From JAICWP01 sp035278025 (GTDB taxonomy: Bacteria > Acidobacteriota > Terriglobia > Terriglobales > Acidobacteriaceae), in assembly GCA_035278025.1 (NCBI GenBank), contig DATEJK010000168.1:1-64000 (forward strand): DNA of 64,000 nt, read 5' to 3'. The notes below the pieces were generated by a model, which was not told the origin of the DNA, ran no database searches, and saw nothing but the letters and a program-made list of their open reading frames with translations. A program made the position numbers and the translations under genes. This document shows, one piece after another, positions 8,413-16,548 of the stretch (the stretch's first letter is position 1; each line of letters begins with the position of its first letter).

Positions 8413-8598
8413 GCCGAAGAGATTAACCCAGGGACGCGGTCAGTACCTAGCACCCAGTGCCCCGTTTAAAGGCAACATCCTTTCGCAACGTAGCCAAACT
8501 GGGAAGGTGTTACTTGTGTAATGAGAATGGGCGACAATTGCTGCGCTAGAATTCGCAGCACAGGACGGCGCCGACTGAATGAAGAAGGTAGCAGCTCG

Positions 8599-9030
8599 AT
8601 GAAACTGAGGCGGCTTAAACTGCCGATGAAGGCGACACCGGCGGAACGGTACATGGCCGCAGCCTTGATGCTGGTCTTGCTGTTTGCGCCGGAGTTAGTG
8701 ATCGTGACCGTCCGCTCCTTCCGTTTGCCCGGCTTCTGGCCCCTGTCTATCCCCGCGGCTGGTATGTGCGCACTGCTCGGATGGATTGCGGTCGGCGTCT
8801 ATCGAAGGAACCCGGCAGCCCTAACCAGGGTGGCATGGGCCTATGCAGCCGGTTGGGCCGCCGTTATCGAACTGTTTTACGGAATTTTTATTGCTGTCGC
8901 GGGAAGGATTCCCAGCAAACTCGGCAGCCCACACGTTGCACGTTCGCACTCGATTATGAATTTCCTTCTCGCCGCAACCTGGTCTGTCCTGGCGTTTGGA
9001 CTGTCGCGCTGGAAAACAAGGATTGCATAA
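8599..9030 (+). CDS. Hypothetical membrane protein
   Basis: A protein of 143 residues with four predicted membrane helices: AAALMLVLLFAPELVIVTV, LSIPAAGMCALLGWIAVGVY, VAWAYAAGWAAVIELFYGIFIAV and FLLAATWSVLAFGLS. I recognise no family. The ATG at 8599 is preceded by GAAGAAGG at good distance; the frame stays open 26 codons upstream, but that part lacks character. It is transcribed divergently from moeA and convergently with the PilT-like gene. Confidence 0.6.
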   Translation: MKLRRLKLPMKATPAERYMAAALMLVLLFAPELVIVTVRSFRLPGFWPLSIPAAGMCALLGWIAVGVYRRNPAALTRVAWAYAAGWAAVIELFYGIFIAVAGRIPSKLGSPHVARSHSIMNFLLAATWSVLAFGLSRWKTRIA

Positions 9031-9151
9031 TTGTTGCGCTCGCCCCCCAAGGCTTAACGCAGAGTGAGTCAGTTCCCAGTACCTAAACTCAATACACATT
9101 TAGAAACAGATTTTGACTTTCAACTGGGTACACATAACTGGAAACTGCTTT

Positions 9152-10387
9152 TCAGCGCTCGATTTCCAGCTCGGTTTCGCCCGCGGTCTCGGGCTTGGGC
9201 GGCTCGGGCTCCGGTTCAGGCGGTGGAGGGCCCACCAGGTCGGCCAGTTCCAGGCGCAGGTTGCCGGCATTGGTGGCGTAGGAGAGGCCGCTTTCCAGTT
9301 CGATTACTCCGGCACGGATCAGCTTTTCGATTTCGCCGTCAAAGTGCTGCATGCCATCCTGGCTGCCGGTGCGCATAGCATCGAGCAGGGTTTTGCCATC
9401 GCGCTCGCCCTTTTCCACGTATTCGCGGGTACGCAGAGTGGAAGTAAGAATTTCGATGATGGCCACGCGGCCGCTGCCGTCCTTGCGGGGCAGCAGGCGC
9501 TGGGAAATGATGTAGCGGAAGGAACGCGCCAGGCGGTTGCGAATGCCCTGCTGCTCCGATTGCGGGAAGACGCCGATAATGCGTTCCACCGTCTTGGAAG
9601 CGTCAATGGTGTGCAAGGTGGACATCACCAGGTGTCCGGTTTCGGCGGCTTCCAGTGCGATTTCGATGGTCTCCCGGTCGCGCATTTCCCCTACCAGGAT
9701 GACCTTCGGAGCCTGGCGCAAGGCGGCGCGCAGCGCCAGCGCGAAACTGGGCGTGTCGCTGTGCAGTTCGCGCTGGTGAATCGTGCAGCGCTTGTGGGTG
9801 TGCAGAAACTCGATCGGGTCCTCGATGGTCAGGATGTGGTAGGCGCGCTCCTGGTTCATGTGGCCCACAATGGCGGCCATGGTCGAAGACTTGCCGGAGC
9901 CAGTAGGCCCGGTGATAAGCACAATGCCGTTCTTGAGATTGACGATCTCGGCCAGCTGCGGCGGCAGGTGCAGGCCGGCGAAATCGGGAATGGTATTGGG
10001 AATCACCCGCATCACAATGGCGCAGGTGCCTCGCTGAATGAAAATGTTGACCCGGAAGCGGGCCGAGCCCGGCAGGCTGTAGGAAATATCGCACGCGCCC
10101 TGCTCGCGCAGCTTTGTCATGGCCTGCTTATTGTTGCCGATCAGGTCGCCGGCAATGCGCCGCGTGTCGTCCGCGCTGAGCACGGGAAGCTGCTTCACCG
10201 CCGTCAATTGACCATTCAATTCCACCTGCGGCGGACGTCCGGGAGAAAATATCAGGTCGCTCACCTTGTCGGAAACGCGCAGCATGGAAATCAAAATGCC
10301 ATTGGTGGCAGAGACAGAGGCGGCCGACGGCTGGGCCGAAGGGTCGAGGGCGGGAGTTGGCGTGGCGATAATGTCCTCCAGGGACAC
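9152..10387 (-). CDS. Type IV pilus retraction ATPase, PilT/PilU type
   Basis: A 411-residue secretion/retraction ATPase. Walker A is GPTGSGKSS near residue 165, the Asp box TIEDPIEFLHTHKRCTIHQR follows, Walker B is KVILVGEMRDRETIEIALEA, and the His box is HLVMSTLHTIDASKT. These hexameric motors depolymerise type IV pili for twitching and DNA uptake. The extended proline/glutamate-rich tail from about residue 385 is unusual for PilT and the end of the ATPase (ESGLSYATNAGNLRLEL) reads more like PilU, so I give no symbol. No other pilus genes are in the window; the gene stands alone. Confidence 0.9.
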   Translation of the reverse strand: MSLEDIIATPTPALDPSAQPSAASVSATNGILISMLRVSDKVSDLIFSPGRPPQVELNGQLTAVKQLPVLSADDTRRIAGDLIGNNKQAMTKLREQGACDISYSLPGSARFRVNIFIQRGTCAIVMRVIPNTIPDFAGLHLPPQLAEIVNLKNGIVLITGPTGSGKSSTMAAIVGHMNQERAYHILTIEDPIEFLHTHKRCTIHQRELHSDTPSFALALRAALRQAPKVILVGEMRDRETIEIALEAAETGHLVMSTLHTIDASKTVERIIGVFPQSEQQGIRNRLARSFRYIISQRLLPRKDGSGRVAIIEILTSTLRTREYVEKGERDGKTLLDAMRTGSQDGMQHFDGEIEKLIRAGVIELESGLSYATNAGNLRLELADLVGPPPPEPEPEPPKPETAGETELEIER

Positions 10388-10530
10388 GCCGGCACCTTTG
10401 CCGGTGCGCAGCGCGGCATAAAAAGGGGGAAGGGCTAATCTACCTGAAGGAGAGGTCGGGGGGCTATGGCGAAGGTCCCATCAAGTACACACGTTGGTGC
10501 ATGAACGCTGGAGCGAATCGCGAGATCAGC

Positions 10531-10560
10531 CAAAACCAAAGGGCGGCGCGAACGCCGCCC
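10531..10560 (-). terminator. Intrinsic terminator downstream of the TPR gene
   Basis: Read on the minus strand, GGGCGGCG and CGCCGCCC form an 8-bp stem closed by a stable TTCG tetraloop, followed by TTTGGTTTTGG. It lies 22 bases after the stop of the minus-strand TPR gene. Confidence 0.75.
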
Positions 10561-10582
10561 GTTTGGCAACACTTCATTTTGC

Positions 10583-11689
10583 CTATTGCCGCTTGCTGGT
10601 CTTCTTCTTGCTCTTGCCGAAGCTGGTCTCCACCGACGCTCCAATGCTGGCCAGCATCTGCTTGGCGGCGTCCGCGTAGGTGCCCTGTGGCTGCAGTTCC
10701 AGGTACTTGTTGAAGGCTTCAGCCGTTCCCGGAGGCGCCGTCATTTTGCCCGCCTTGTCGGTAGTGGCCTTGCCCAGCAGGTTGACCCCCTTCCAGTAGT
10801 AAGCATCGGCCTTGGTGGGATCGGCGGCGATGGCCTTGTCGAAGGCCTGCACCGCGTCATCGATCTTCCCCGTATTGGTCAGCACCGCTCCCAGATTGAA
10901 GTAATACTGCGCGGCGTGAGTGGGGTCGGCTTGCGCCGCCTGGGTAAAAGTCTTGATAGAGTCGTCCGTTTTGCCCGCCTTGGCCTCTACATCGCCCAAG
11001 TTGTTGAGATAGGCGCCATCGTTGGGTTTGATGGCGAGCGCTTTCTGATAGGCGGCAATGGAGTCGTTGTAATTCTGGGTTTTCTGGGCGGCATCGGTCT
11101 GCTTGGTGGCGGCTCCACGGTAGGCATCGCCGAGCTTGAACCAAAGCAGGTCGCGGTTAGGGTCAATGGTGGTGGCGTCTTTCAGTACGGCAACCGCCTG
11201 GTCGTAATTGCCCGCCTGCTCGGCCGCGGAAGCTGCCGCCAGCTTTTCGTTCAGCGCCTTGATGGTGGTGTTTTCCTTCTGGATTTTTTCCTGCTGCTGT
11301 TTCTGCTCCGGCGTCATCTGCGACTCAGCCTTCTGCTTGGCCGCCGCCTGCTCCTTCTGCAGGTTGAAGTCGGTGACGTTTTCATCTGAGCCCAGCTGCA
11401 CCTGCACGCCGTTGAAGAAAAACAGTACCTGGCCGTTCTGGATCAACGATATCTTGTATTTTCCCGGCGCAACGCCCAGGGAAAAGAATTCGCCTTTCTT
11501 GTTGGTCTTCAAGTCGTATTTCTGACCCGTGTCCTGGTTGGCGTATTCCACCTTCGCTCCCACGATGGGGTTGCCCTGAGGGTCAGTAGCCTTACCTTTG
11601 ACCGTCGCCATGCTTTGCGACCAGGCGGGCGGGGTCATCAGGGCCGCCGCCAGCACTGCCAGCACGCAATACGTTAGACGCTGCTTCAT
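10583..11689 (-). CDS. Secreted TPR protein with carboxypeptidase-regulatory domain
   Basis: A 368-residue exported protein. The ATG at 11689 is set by a GGGAGG site six bases upstream and opens a signal peptide ending near PPAWSQS. Residues about 27-115 are a carboxypeptidase-regulatory-like domain (VKGKATDPQGNPIVGAKVEY). A Lys/Gln-rich coiled stretch at about 118-155 (QKAESQMTPEQKQQQEKIQK) follows, then five or six TPR units from about 160 to 345. The C-terminus is basic. The design suggests a periplasmic or surface scaffold. It is followed by a clear terminator, so it is probably a single-gene unit. No enzymatic motif is visible. Confidence 0.85.
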   Translation of the reverse strand: MKQRLTYCVLAVLAAALMTPPAWSQSMATVKGKATDPQGNPIVGAKVEYANQDTGQKYDLKTNKKGEFFSLGVAPGKYKISLIQNGQVLFFFNGVQVQLGSDENVTDFNLQKEQAAAKQKAESQMTPEQKQQQEKIQKENTTIKALNEKLAAASAAEQAGNYDQAVAVLKDATTIDPNRDLLWFKLGDAYRGAATKQTDAAQKTQNYNDSIAAYQKALAIKPNDGAYLNNLGDVEAKAGKTDDSIKTFTQAAQADPTHAAQYYFNLGAVLTNTGKIDDAVQAFDKAIAADPTKADAYYWKGVNLLGKATTDKAGKMTAPPGTAEAFNKYLELQPQGTYADAAKQMLASIGASVETSFGKSKKKTSKRQ

Positions 11690-11733
11690 TTCAGCCTCCC
11701 GGCTCAATTCTGAAATCTAACCGCTGCGAACCC

Positions 11734-12453
11734 TCACCCCGAGACTGCCGGGGTCATGTACGCGATGGGGTCGCGCGCGCCCGCATTCTGGAAAGCTCGC
11801 AGGCGCAACACACAGCTGTCGCACAAACCACAGGCGCGATCCTCGCGGCTGTAGCAGGACCACGTTAAATCGAAGGGCGCGCCCAATTCAAGGCCAAGGC
11901 GCACGATCTGCGATTTCCGCATCCCGATCAGCGGGGTGGTAATTTCAATGCGGCCCTCGCGGGTGCCCGTCCGCACCACTTCGTTGTAGGCGCGGTAATA
12001 CTCCGGACGGCAATCAGGATATCCGGAGCTGTCCTGAGCCACGGCTCCGATGTATACCTGACCGGCGCCCAGCACCTCCGCCCAGCTGACCGCAACGGCA
12101 AGAAAATGGGCGTTGCGGAAAGGCACGTAAGTGAGAGGAATCTCGCCGCCGATCACCTCGCTGGCGTTGGGGATCTCCAGTTCGGGATCGGTAAGAGCAG
12201 AGCCGCCAATGGCGTGCAGCGCGTCATTGCGGATGAGCAGGCGCTTGCGGATAGCCAGCCGGTCGCAAATGGCCAGAAAAGCCTCGCGCTCGCGTTTCTC
12301 CGTACGCTGCCCGTAGCTGATGTGCAGGGCGGCGGCGTCGTAGTCGCGCGCTGCCAGCGCCGCGCATACGCACGAATCCATGCCCCCGCTCAGTAGCACT
12401 ACCGCCGGGGATTTGTGACTTCGCTCCGCCATTCGGTTGTGAATCTCTGCCAT
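11734..12453 (-). CDS. queC: 7-cyano-7-deazaguanine synthase
   Basis: A 239-residue QueC. The PP-loop LLSGGMDSC (residues 20-28) binds ATP. The zinc cysteines appear in TWSCYSREDRACGLCDSC near residues 205-222, and QDSSGYPDCRPEYYRAYN is a family signature. It converts 7-carboxy-7-deazaguanine plus ammonia and ATP to preQ0, the precursor of queuosine in tRNA and of deazaguanine DNA or metabolites. It is the last gene of a queD-queE-queC set on the minus strand. QueF and Tgt are not in the window. Confidence 0.96.
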   Translation of the reverse strand: MAEIHNRMAERSHKSPAVVLLSGGMDSCVCAALAARDYDAAALHISYGQRTEKREREAFLAICDRLAIRKRLLIRNDALHAIGGSALTDPELEIPNASEVIGGEIPLTYVPFRNAHFLAVAVSWAEVLGAGQVYIGAVAQDSSGYPDCRPEYYRAYNEVVRTGTREGRIEITTPLIGMRKSQIVRLGLELGAPFDLTWSCYSREDRACGLCDSCVLRLRAFQNAGARDPIAYMTPAVSG

Positions 12454-12507
12454 TTAAGATGCCATTTCAGGGCAGCTTTGCCGCCTAAGCCGCTGGCTTC
12501 CAGCTCC

Positions 12508-12540
12508 CAGCGAGTAGCTAGAAGCTAGGAGCTAGTAGCT
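12508..12540. repeat. Short AGCTAG-word repeat between queC and queE
   Basis: The segment repeats the words AGCTAG and TAGCT several times in imperfect tandem. It lies in the gap between queE and queC. Similar word-like, slippage-prone runs occur at other gene borders in this window (13236-13270, 40513-40618, 42100-42136, 60392-60423). No coding or clear regulatory role is visible. Confidence 0.5.
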
Positions 12541-12544
12541 GTGA

Positions 12545-13234
12545 TCACACTCCCTTCAGCGCGGGGTCCCAGATGAACTTGTGTATCTGCAGGCCAAGCC
12601 GCGCCGGCAGGCCATCTTCCAGCATCCAGTCGGCCAGCTCCCGCGGGTCCAGCAGGCAATGCGAGGCGTCCCTGCTGCCGTTGGCATCCTTACGGAAGGC
12701 GGGCGACAGAATCACGGAATGCACCCGTCCGGCCAGGCCCTGCCGGCCCATGAATTCACGGGCAAACTCGTAGTCGGCGCGGTCGCTGACCACGAACTTC
12801 ACTTCGTCGCGCGCTCCCAGGGCGTGCAGGTTCTCCATGCGAAAGCTGTCCGCGGCCCCCGAATGCGGGCACTTTACGTCCACAATCTTGACCACCTGGG
12901 GCGGTACTTTGGCCAGCGGGCGCTCGCCGCTGGTCTCCAGTAGCACAGTGTAGCCGCAGTCGAGCAGACCCTGCATCAGGGGCACCACTTCCCGCTCCTG
13001 CAGCATGGGCTCGCCGCCGGTGATCTCGACCAGCGGCAAAGGGCCTGGTCCGCTCAGCCGCCGCACTTCCGCCTCCACCTGCTCCGGCGGCATCTTTACC
13101 CCGCCGGTGAAGGTGTACTCGCTGTCACACCAGCGGCAGCGCAGGTTGCAGCCCGTCAGACGCACGAAGACGCAGGGCAGCCCCGCCCACGACGACTCCC
13201 CTTGCAGCGACTTGTAGATTTCCGTGATCTGCAT
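12545..13234 (-). CDS. queE: 7-carboxy-7-deazaguanine synthase (radical SAM)
   Basis: A 229-residue QueE. The radical SAM cluster is CNLRCRWCDSEY (Cys29, 33, 36), preceded by the family N-terminus QITEIYKSLQGESSWAG, with the SAM-binding EITGGEPMLQ near residues 72-81. It contracts 6-carboxytetrahydropterin to 7-carboxy-7-deazaguanine, the second step to preQ0. I chose the ATG at 13234 because family members start at this point; the frame allows four extra residues. It sits between queD and queC on the same strand. Confidence 0.95.
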   Translation of the reverse strand: MQITEIYKSLQGESSWAGLPCVFVRLTGCNLRCRWCDSEYTFTGGVKMPPEQVEAEVRRLSGPGPLPLVEITGGEPMLQEREVVPLMQGLLDCGYTVLLETSGERPLAKVPPQVVKIVDVKCPHSGAADSFRMENLHALGARDEVKFVVSDRADYEFAREFMGRQGLAGRVHSVILSPAFRKDANGSRDASHCLLDPRELADWMLEDGLPARLGLQIHKFIWDPALKGV

Positions 13235-13235
13235 C

Positions 13236-13270
13236 GGAAACAGCAATCAGCAGTCAGCGTTCAGCATTCA
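13236..13270. repeat. Short CAGCATTCAG-word repeat between queD and queE
   Basis: Imperfect tandem words (AGCAATCAGC, AGTCAGC, GTTCAGC, ATTCAGG) fill the gap just upstream of queE. The pattern is low-complexity, not a hairpin and not coding. It would sit in the ribosome-site region of queE, which otherwise lacks a good Shine-Dalgarno sequence. Confidence 0.5.
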
Positions 13271-13302
13271 GGCCGAGTAGTTTGGCCAAGAGCCGAAAGC
13301 CC

Positions 13303-13680
13303 TCACTCAAAATATCGTGCCGTGGTCGTGTCCGTCTCCCACACGGTGACGTCTTTCACCTGCACCCGGCCATTGGTAGCCTTGCGCAGCTGGGCATTTG
13401 TTTCCTGGTAGAAGTAGCGGGCCAGATTCTCCGCCGACGGGTTCAGCTGCTTGAAAGGCTCCAGGTCATTCAGAAACTGGTGGTCCAGGCGGTCAATGAC
13501 CTCGCCCATAGCCGCCTTCAAGTCCTTGAAGTCGTAAAGCAGGCCGATATGGTCCAGTTCCTCGCCCGCCAGGGTGACGCGCACCCGGTAGTTGTGGCCG
13601 TGCGGATTCTCGCACTTGCCGCGGTAGCCGCGCAGGGCGTGCCCGGCGGCAAATGTGTCTTCCACGGTGACTTCGAACAT
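13303..13680 (-). CDS. queD: 6-carboxytetrahydropterin synthase
   Basis: A 125-residue QueD. Zinc histidines are His14 (AAGHAL) and His27/His29 (NPHGHNY); the catalytic cysteine is Cys23 (GKCENPHG). LYDFKDLKAAMGEVIDRLDHQFLN and NPSAENLARYFY complete the signature. It turns dihydroneopterin triphosphate into 6-carboxytetrahydropterin, the first dedicated step toward preQ0. The ATG at 13680 is preceded by AAAGGGAAG; an 18-codon upstream extension is open but atypical. First gene of the queD-queE-queC set. Confidence 0.95.
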   Translation of the reverse strand: MFEVTVEDTFAAGHALRGYRGKCENPHGHNYRVRVTLAGEELDHIGLLYDFKDLKAAMGEVIDRLDHQFLNDLEPFKQLNPSAENLARYFYQETNAQLRKATNGRVQVKDVTVWETDTTTARYFE

Positions 13681-13757
13681 GCTTCCCTTTAGCGGCCGCG
13701 CAAATACTTGGGCTGGCGCGCCGACGTTAATCATCTATTCTACCTTGCGGCAAACCT

Positions 13758-14246
13758 ATGGACGAAATCACGATTCGGGAAGCGGGGCCGGCCGACCTGG
13801 AGGTCATTGTGCACCATCGCCGGGCCATGTTCGAGGACATGGGCTACAAAGACGCGGCGGCGCTGGAGGCTATGGACCGGAGCTGCCGCCCCTTTTTCAA
13901 ACAGGCTTTGGCCGAGGGTACTTATCGCTCCTGGCTGGCCCAGAACACGGCTGCGGAAGTTGTGGCTGGGGGCGGCATTCTGATCCTGCCCTGGCCCGGC
14001 CATCCCCGTGATACGCAGACCCGCCGTCCCATGATCGTCAATGTTTATACCGAGCCCGCCTGGCGCCGCTGCGGCCTGGCCCGCCGCCTCATGGTTGCCA
14101 TGCTCGACTGGCTGCGCCAGGAAGGCTACGGGACGGTCTCGCTACATGCCAGTGATTATGGGCGGTCTCTGTATGAGTCGTTGGGATTCCAGGCCACGAA
14201 TGAAATGCGGCTCCAGCTGAAAGATTGGCAATTGAGTAATTTGTAA
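13758..14246 (+). CDS. GNAT family N-acetyltransferase
   Basis: A 162-residue GNAT protein. TIREAGPADLEVIVHHRRAMF forms the first strand and helix. IVNVYTEPAWRRCGLARRLM at about residues 95-114 is the acetyl-CoA pyrophosphate-binding loop (RxxGLA type), and LHASDYGRSLYESLGF is the conserved end. It transfers an acetyl group to an unknown amine. It is divergent from queD with a gap of 77 bases. Confidence 0.88.
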   Translation: MDEITIREAGPADLEVIVHHRRAMFEDMGYKDAAALEAMDRSCRPFFKQALAEGTYRSWLAQNTAAEVVAGGGILILPWPGHPRDTQTRRPMIVNVYTEPAWRRCGLARRLMVAMLDWLRQEGYGTVSLHASDYGRSLYESLGFQATNEMRLQLKDWQLSNL

Positions 14247-14517
14247 TTGCTAGTTTTGGCGAGGGGCTTTCAGCACTCCCTTCACCAATTTCCTCCTGAG
14301 CGGAGCAGACTGATCCCTCTTCGCGGGATCAGCCCGCGGAGTCGAAGGACCCCTACACTCAGCACTTCACTCCTTCCGTCCCGGGGGTTTTTCTAAATCT
14401 CCAGAACTCCTAGAAATGCAAATTTGGGTTATGCGGCCAGGGGCCCTTTGGGTCGGGCATGCCTCCTCGCTCAGGATGAGCGAAGTTAGGACTGACCAAT
14501 GTCCTTCAAATTACCAA
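14247..14517. other. Gene-free stretch with a hairpin and low-complexity words
   Basis: No gene is visible. The stretch holds a 7-bp perfect hairpin (TGATCCC / GGGATCA, 14311-14331) and text such as GTCGAAGGACCCCTAC and CTCGCTCAGGATGA, which look like decayed dispersed repeats; similar wording occurs at 21530-21580. Its ends are AT-rich words (AATTGAGTAATTTG; ACCAATTACAAATTG) near the stop codons of both flanking genes. Confidence 0.4.
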
Positions 14518-16524
14518 TTACAAATTGAAGAACTTCTCCACCTGTGCGATATCGGTTGTCCGGCGGTACGCGGGCAGGCTTTCCACGAACACGCGACCGT
14601 AGGCTTTCTTGAGGATGCGGTTGTCCAGCAGCGCCAGCAGCCCGCGGTCGTGCAGCGAGCGAATCAACCTGCCGAAACCCTGCTTGAGCGTGATGACGGC
14701 GGCGGGCACCTGGTACTGGTAGAAGGCGTTGCCGCCCTCGGCGTCAATGGCGCGCACCCGCGCCGCCACCACCGGATCGCTGGGCACCTCGAAGGGCAGG
14801 CGGTCAATGATCACGCAACTCAACTGCTCGCCCTGCACGTCAACGCCCTGCCAGAATGAGGACGTGCCAAAGAGCACAGCGTTGGGGGTGATGCGGAATT
14901 CCTCCAGCAAGGCCCGCTTGGGCGCGTTGCCCTGCAGGAGCATGGGATACTCCAGTTCGCCCAGCAGCCGGTTGTATACCTCGTTCATCTGGGCGTAGCT
15001 GGTGAACAGGCAGAAGGCGCGGCCGCGCGTGATCTCCAGCAGCTGGCGGATGCGCCCGGTGGCGTGCTCGGCGAATTGCGCGGTGCGCGGATCGGGCAGG
15101 TCCGGCGGCACATACAAAATCGCCTGATTTTCATAGTCGAAGTGCGAGGGCAGCACCACTTCTCGGGCGTGTTCCAGGCCCAGGCGTCGGCGGATGTATT
15201 CGAAGCCGCCGCCCACCGCCAGCGTGGCCGAGGTCAGGACCGCGCACTCCAGGTGGTCGAACAGGCAGGAGCGCAGGATGGGCGCCACATCAATGGGCGT
15301 GGCCTGCAGGAACACGTGACGGCCGCTGCGCCCTCCCGCGCCCCGGGTCTCCTTGCCGGCGCCCCGGCGCTCGATCCAGAAAACAGTGTTGCGCTCGTTG
15401 GACTCCATCACAAACGAGAGCTGCACCCGCAGTTCGTCCACCCGGCGGACGAAGTTGAATACCTCTTCCGGCTTTTGCTTCATACTCTGCAATTCCGCGC
15501 CCAGCCGGCCCAGCGCCTGCATCAGCCCAATGTACTCGTCGCCGTTCTCTTCCAGAAACTCCTGGCGGCTTTCGAACGGCACACGGCCTTCGCCGCCCGG
15601 CAGCAGAGAAAAGAAAAGCTGCGAGCGCTCGCGCAGGCTGCCCAATGCCCCGGCCACCCCCGCCGACAGGCTCTTGGCCCGCTGCAGCGAGCTCTCCACG
15701 TCGCGCGCCAGATCTTCGATGCGCCAGTTGCTGACCGTCACCCCGAAGTAGCTCCCGGCCACGTTTTCCAGTTCGTGGGCTTCGTCGAAGATGACCGCCG
15801 CGCAGTCCGGCAGAATGCCCGCATCAGGCACGCGCTCCGCCGACTGCTTGATGGCCAAGTCGGCGAAAAACAGGTGGTGATTCACGATGATGATGTCGCT
15901 TTCCAGCGCCCGCCGGTGCATCTCGGTGATAAAGCAGCGCTCCCACTGGCTGCACTTCTGGCCCAGGCACTTGTCGGAGCGCGCATCCAGGTGCGGCCAT
16001 AAAGCGCTCGATTCCGGCAGCTCCGAGAGCTCCGCCCGGTCGCCGGTTTCGGTGGTTTTTTCCCAGTCCGCAATCGCGCGGTACTGTTCGATCTCTTCCA
16101 GTCCGCTTAGCACCGGCTGGCCGGTCAGGTCGTAGAGCTTTTTGCGGCACAGATAGTTGTTCCGCCCCTTCATGTAGCAGACGCGCAGCTTGCGGTCGCC
16201 CTCGGGAAAGAGCGCCTGCTCCAGGAAGGGGATATCTTTGTAGAAAAGCTGCTCCTGCAGGTTCTTGGTGCCGGTGGAGACCAGGACGCGCTTACCGGCG
16301 CGAATCACCGGCAGCAGGTAGGCCAGGGTTTTGCCGGTGCCGGTGCCCGCTTCTACGATGAGGTGGCGCTTTTCCGCCAATGCCTGCTCCACCGCCTGCG
16401 CCATCTGCAACTGCCCGCGGCGGAACTCGTAGGCGGGATGGGTGCGCGAGAGCAGCCCGCCTGGCCCGAAGAACTGGTGCAAGGTGGAAAGGGCGGCAGA
16501 AGCGGGCTGAGGCAGGCTGGACAC
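14518..16524 (-). CDS. DinG/YoaA-type Fe-S DNA helicase
   Basis: A 668-residue XPD-like superfamily 2 helicase. Walker A is EAGTGTGKT (residues 58-66), Walker B is FDEAHE (246-251), and motif VI is KQGFGRLIRS near 625. Four cysteines at about 126, 186, 191 and 197 bind the 4Fe-4S cluster typical of DinG and YoaA. Such enzymes unwind damaged or RNA-paired DNA during replication stress. The domain order is complete with no exonuclease fusion. Its start lies only 24 bases from der on the opposite strand, so the two genes share a very short divergent promoter region. Confidence 0.92.
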   Translation of the reverse strand: MSSLPQPASAALSTLHQFFGPGGLLSRTHPAYEFRRGQLQMAQAVEQALAEKRHLIVEAGTGTGKTLAYLLPVIRAGKRVLVSTGTKNLQEQLFYKDIPFLEQALFPEGDRKLRVCYMKGRNNYLCRKKLYDLTGQPVLSGLEEIEQYRAIADWEKTTETGDRAELSELPESSALWPHLDARSDKCLGQKCSQWERCFITEMHRRALESDIIIVNHHLFFADLAIKQSAERVPDAGILPDCAAVIFDEAHELENVAGSYFGVTVSNWRIEDLARDVESSLQRAKSLSAGVAGALGSLRERSQLFFSLLPGGEGRVPFESRQEFLEENGDEYIGLMQALGRLGAELQSMKQKPEEVFNFVRRVDELRVQLSFVMESNERNTVFWIERRGAGKETRGAGGRSGRHVFLQATPIDVAPILRSCLFDHLECAVLTSATLAVGGGFEYIRRRLGLEHAREVVLPSHFDYENQAILYVPPDLPDPRTAQFAEHATGRIRQLLEITRGRAFCLFTSYAQMNEVYNRLLGELEYPMLLQGNAPKRALLEEFRITPNAVLFGTSSFWQGVDVQGEQLSCVIIDRLPFEVPSDPVVAARVRAIDAEGGNAFYQYQVPAAVITLKQGFGRLIRSLHDRGLLALLDNRILKKAYGRVFVESLPAYRRTTDIAQVEKFFNL

Positions 16525-16548
16525 GGCGAATCCCTATAATACTCAGTT

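Noticed and set aside
7330..8469. Long open frame (379 codons) opposite moeA
   Set aside because: Antisense to a full-length MoeA; composition dominated by Gln, Arg, Gly and His; no ribosome site or domain.
9113..10438. Long open frame (441 codons) on the plus strand opposite the PilT-type gene
   Set aside because: It is antisense to a complete ATPase with all motifs, has a His/Gly/Gln-rich composition typical of antisense frames in high-GC DNA, and matches no family.
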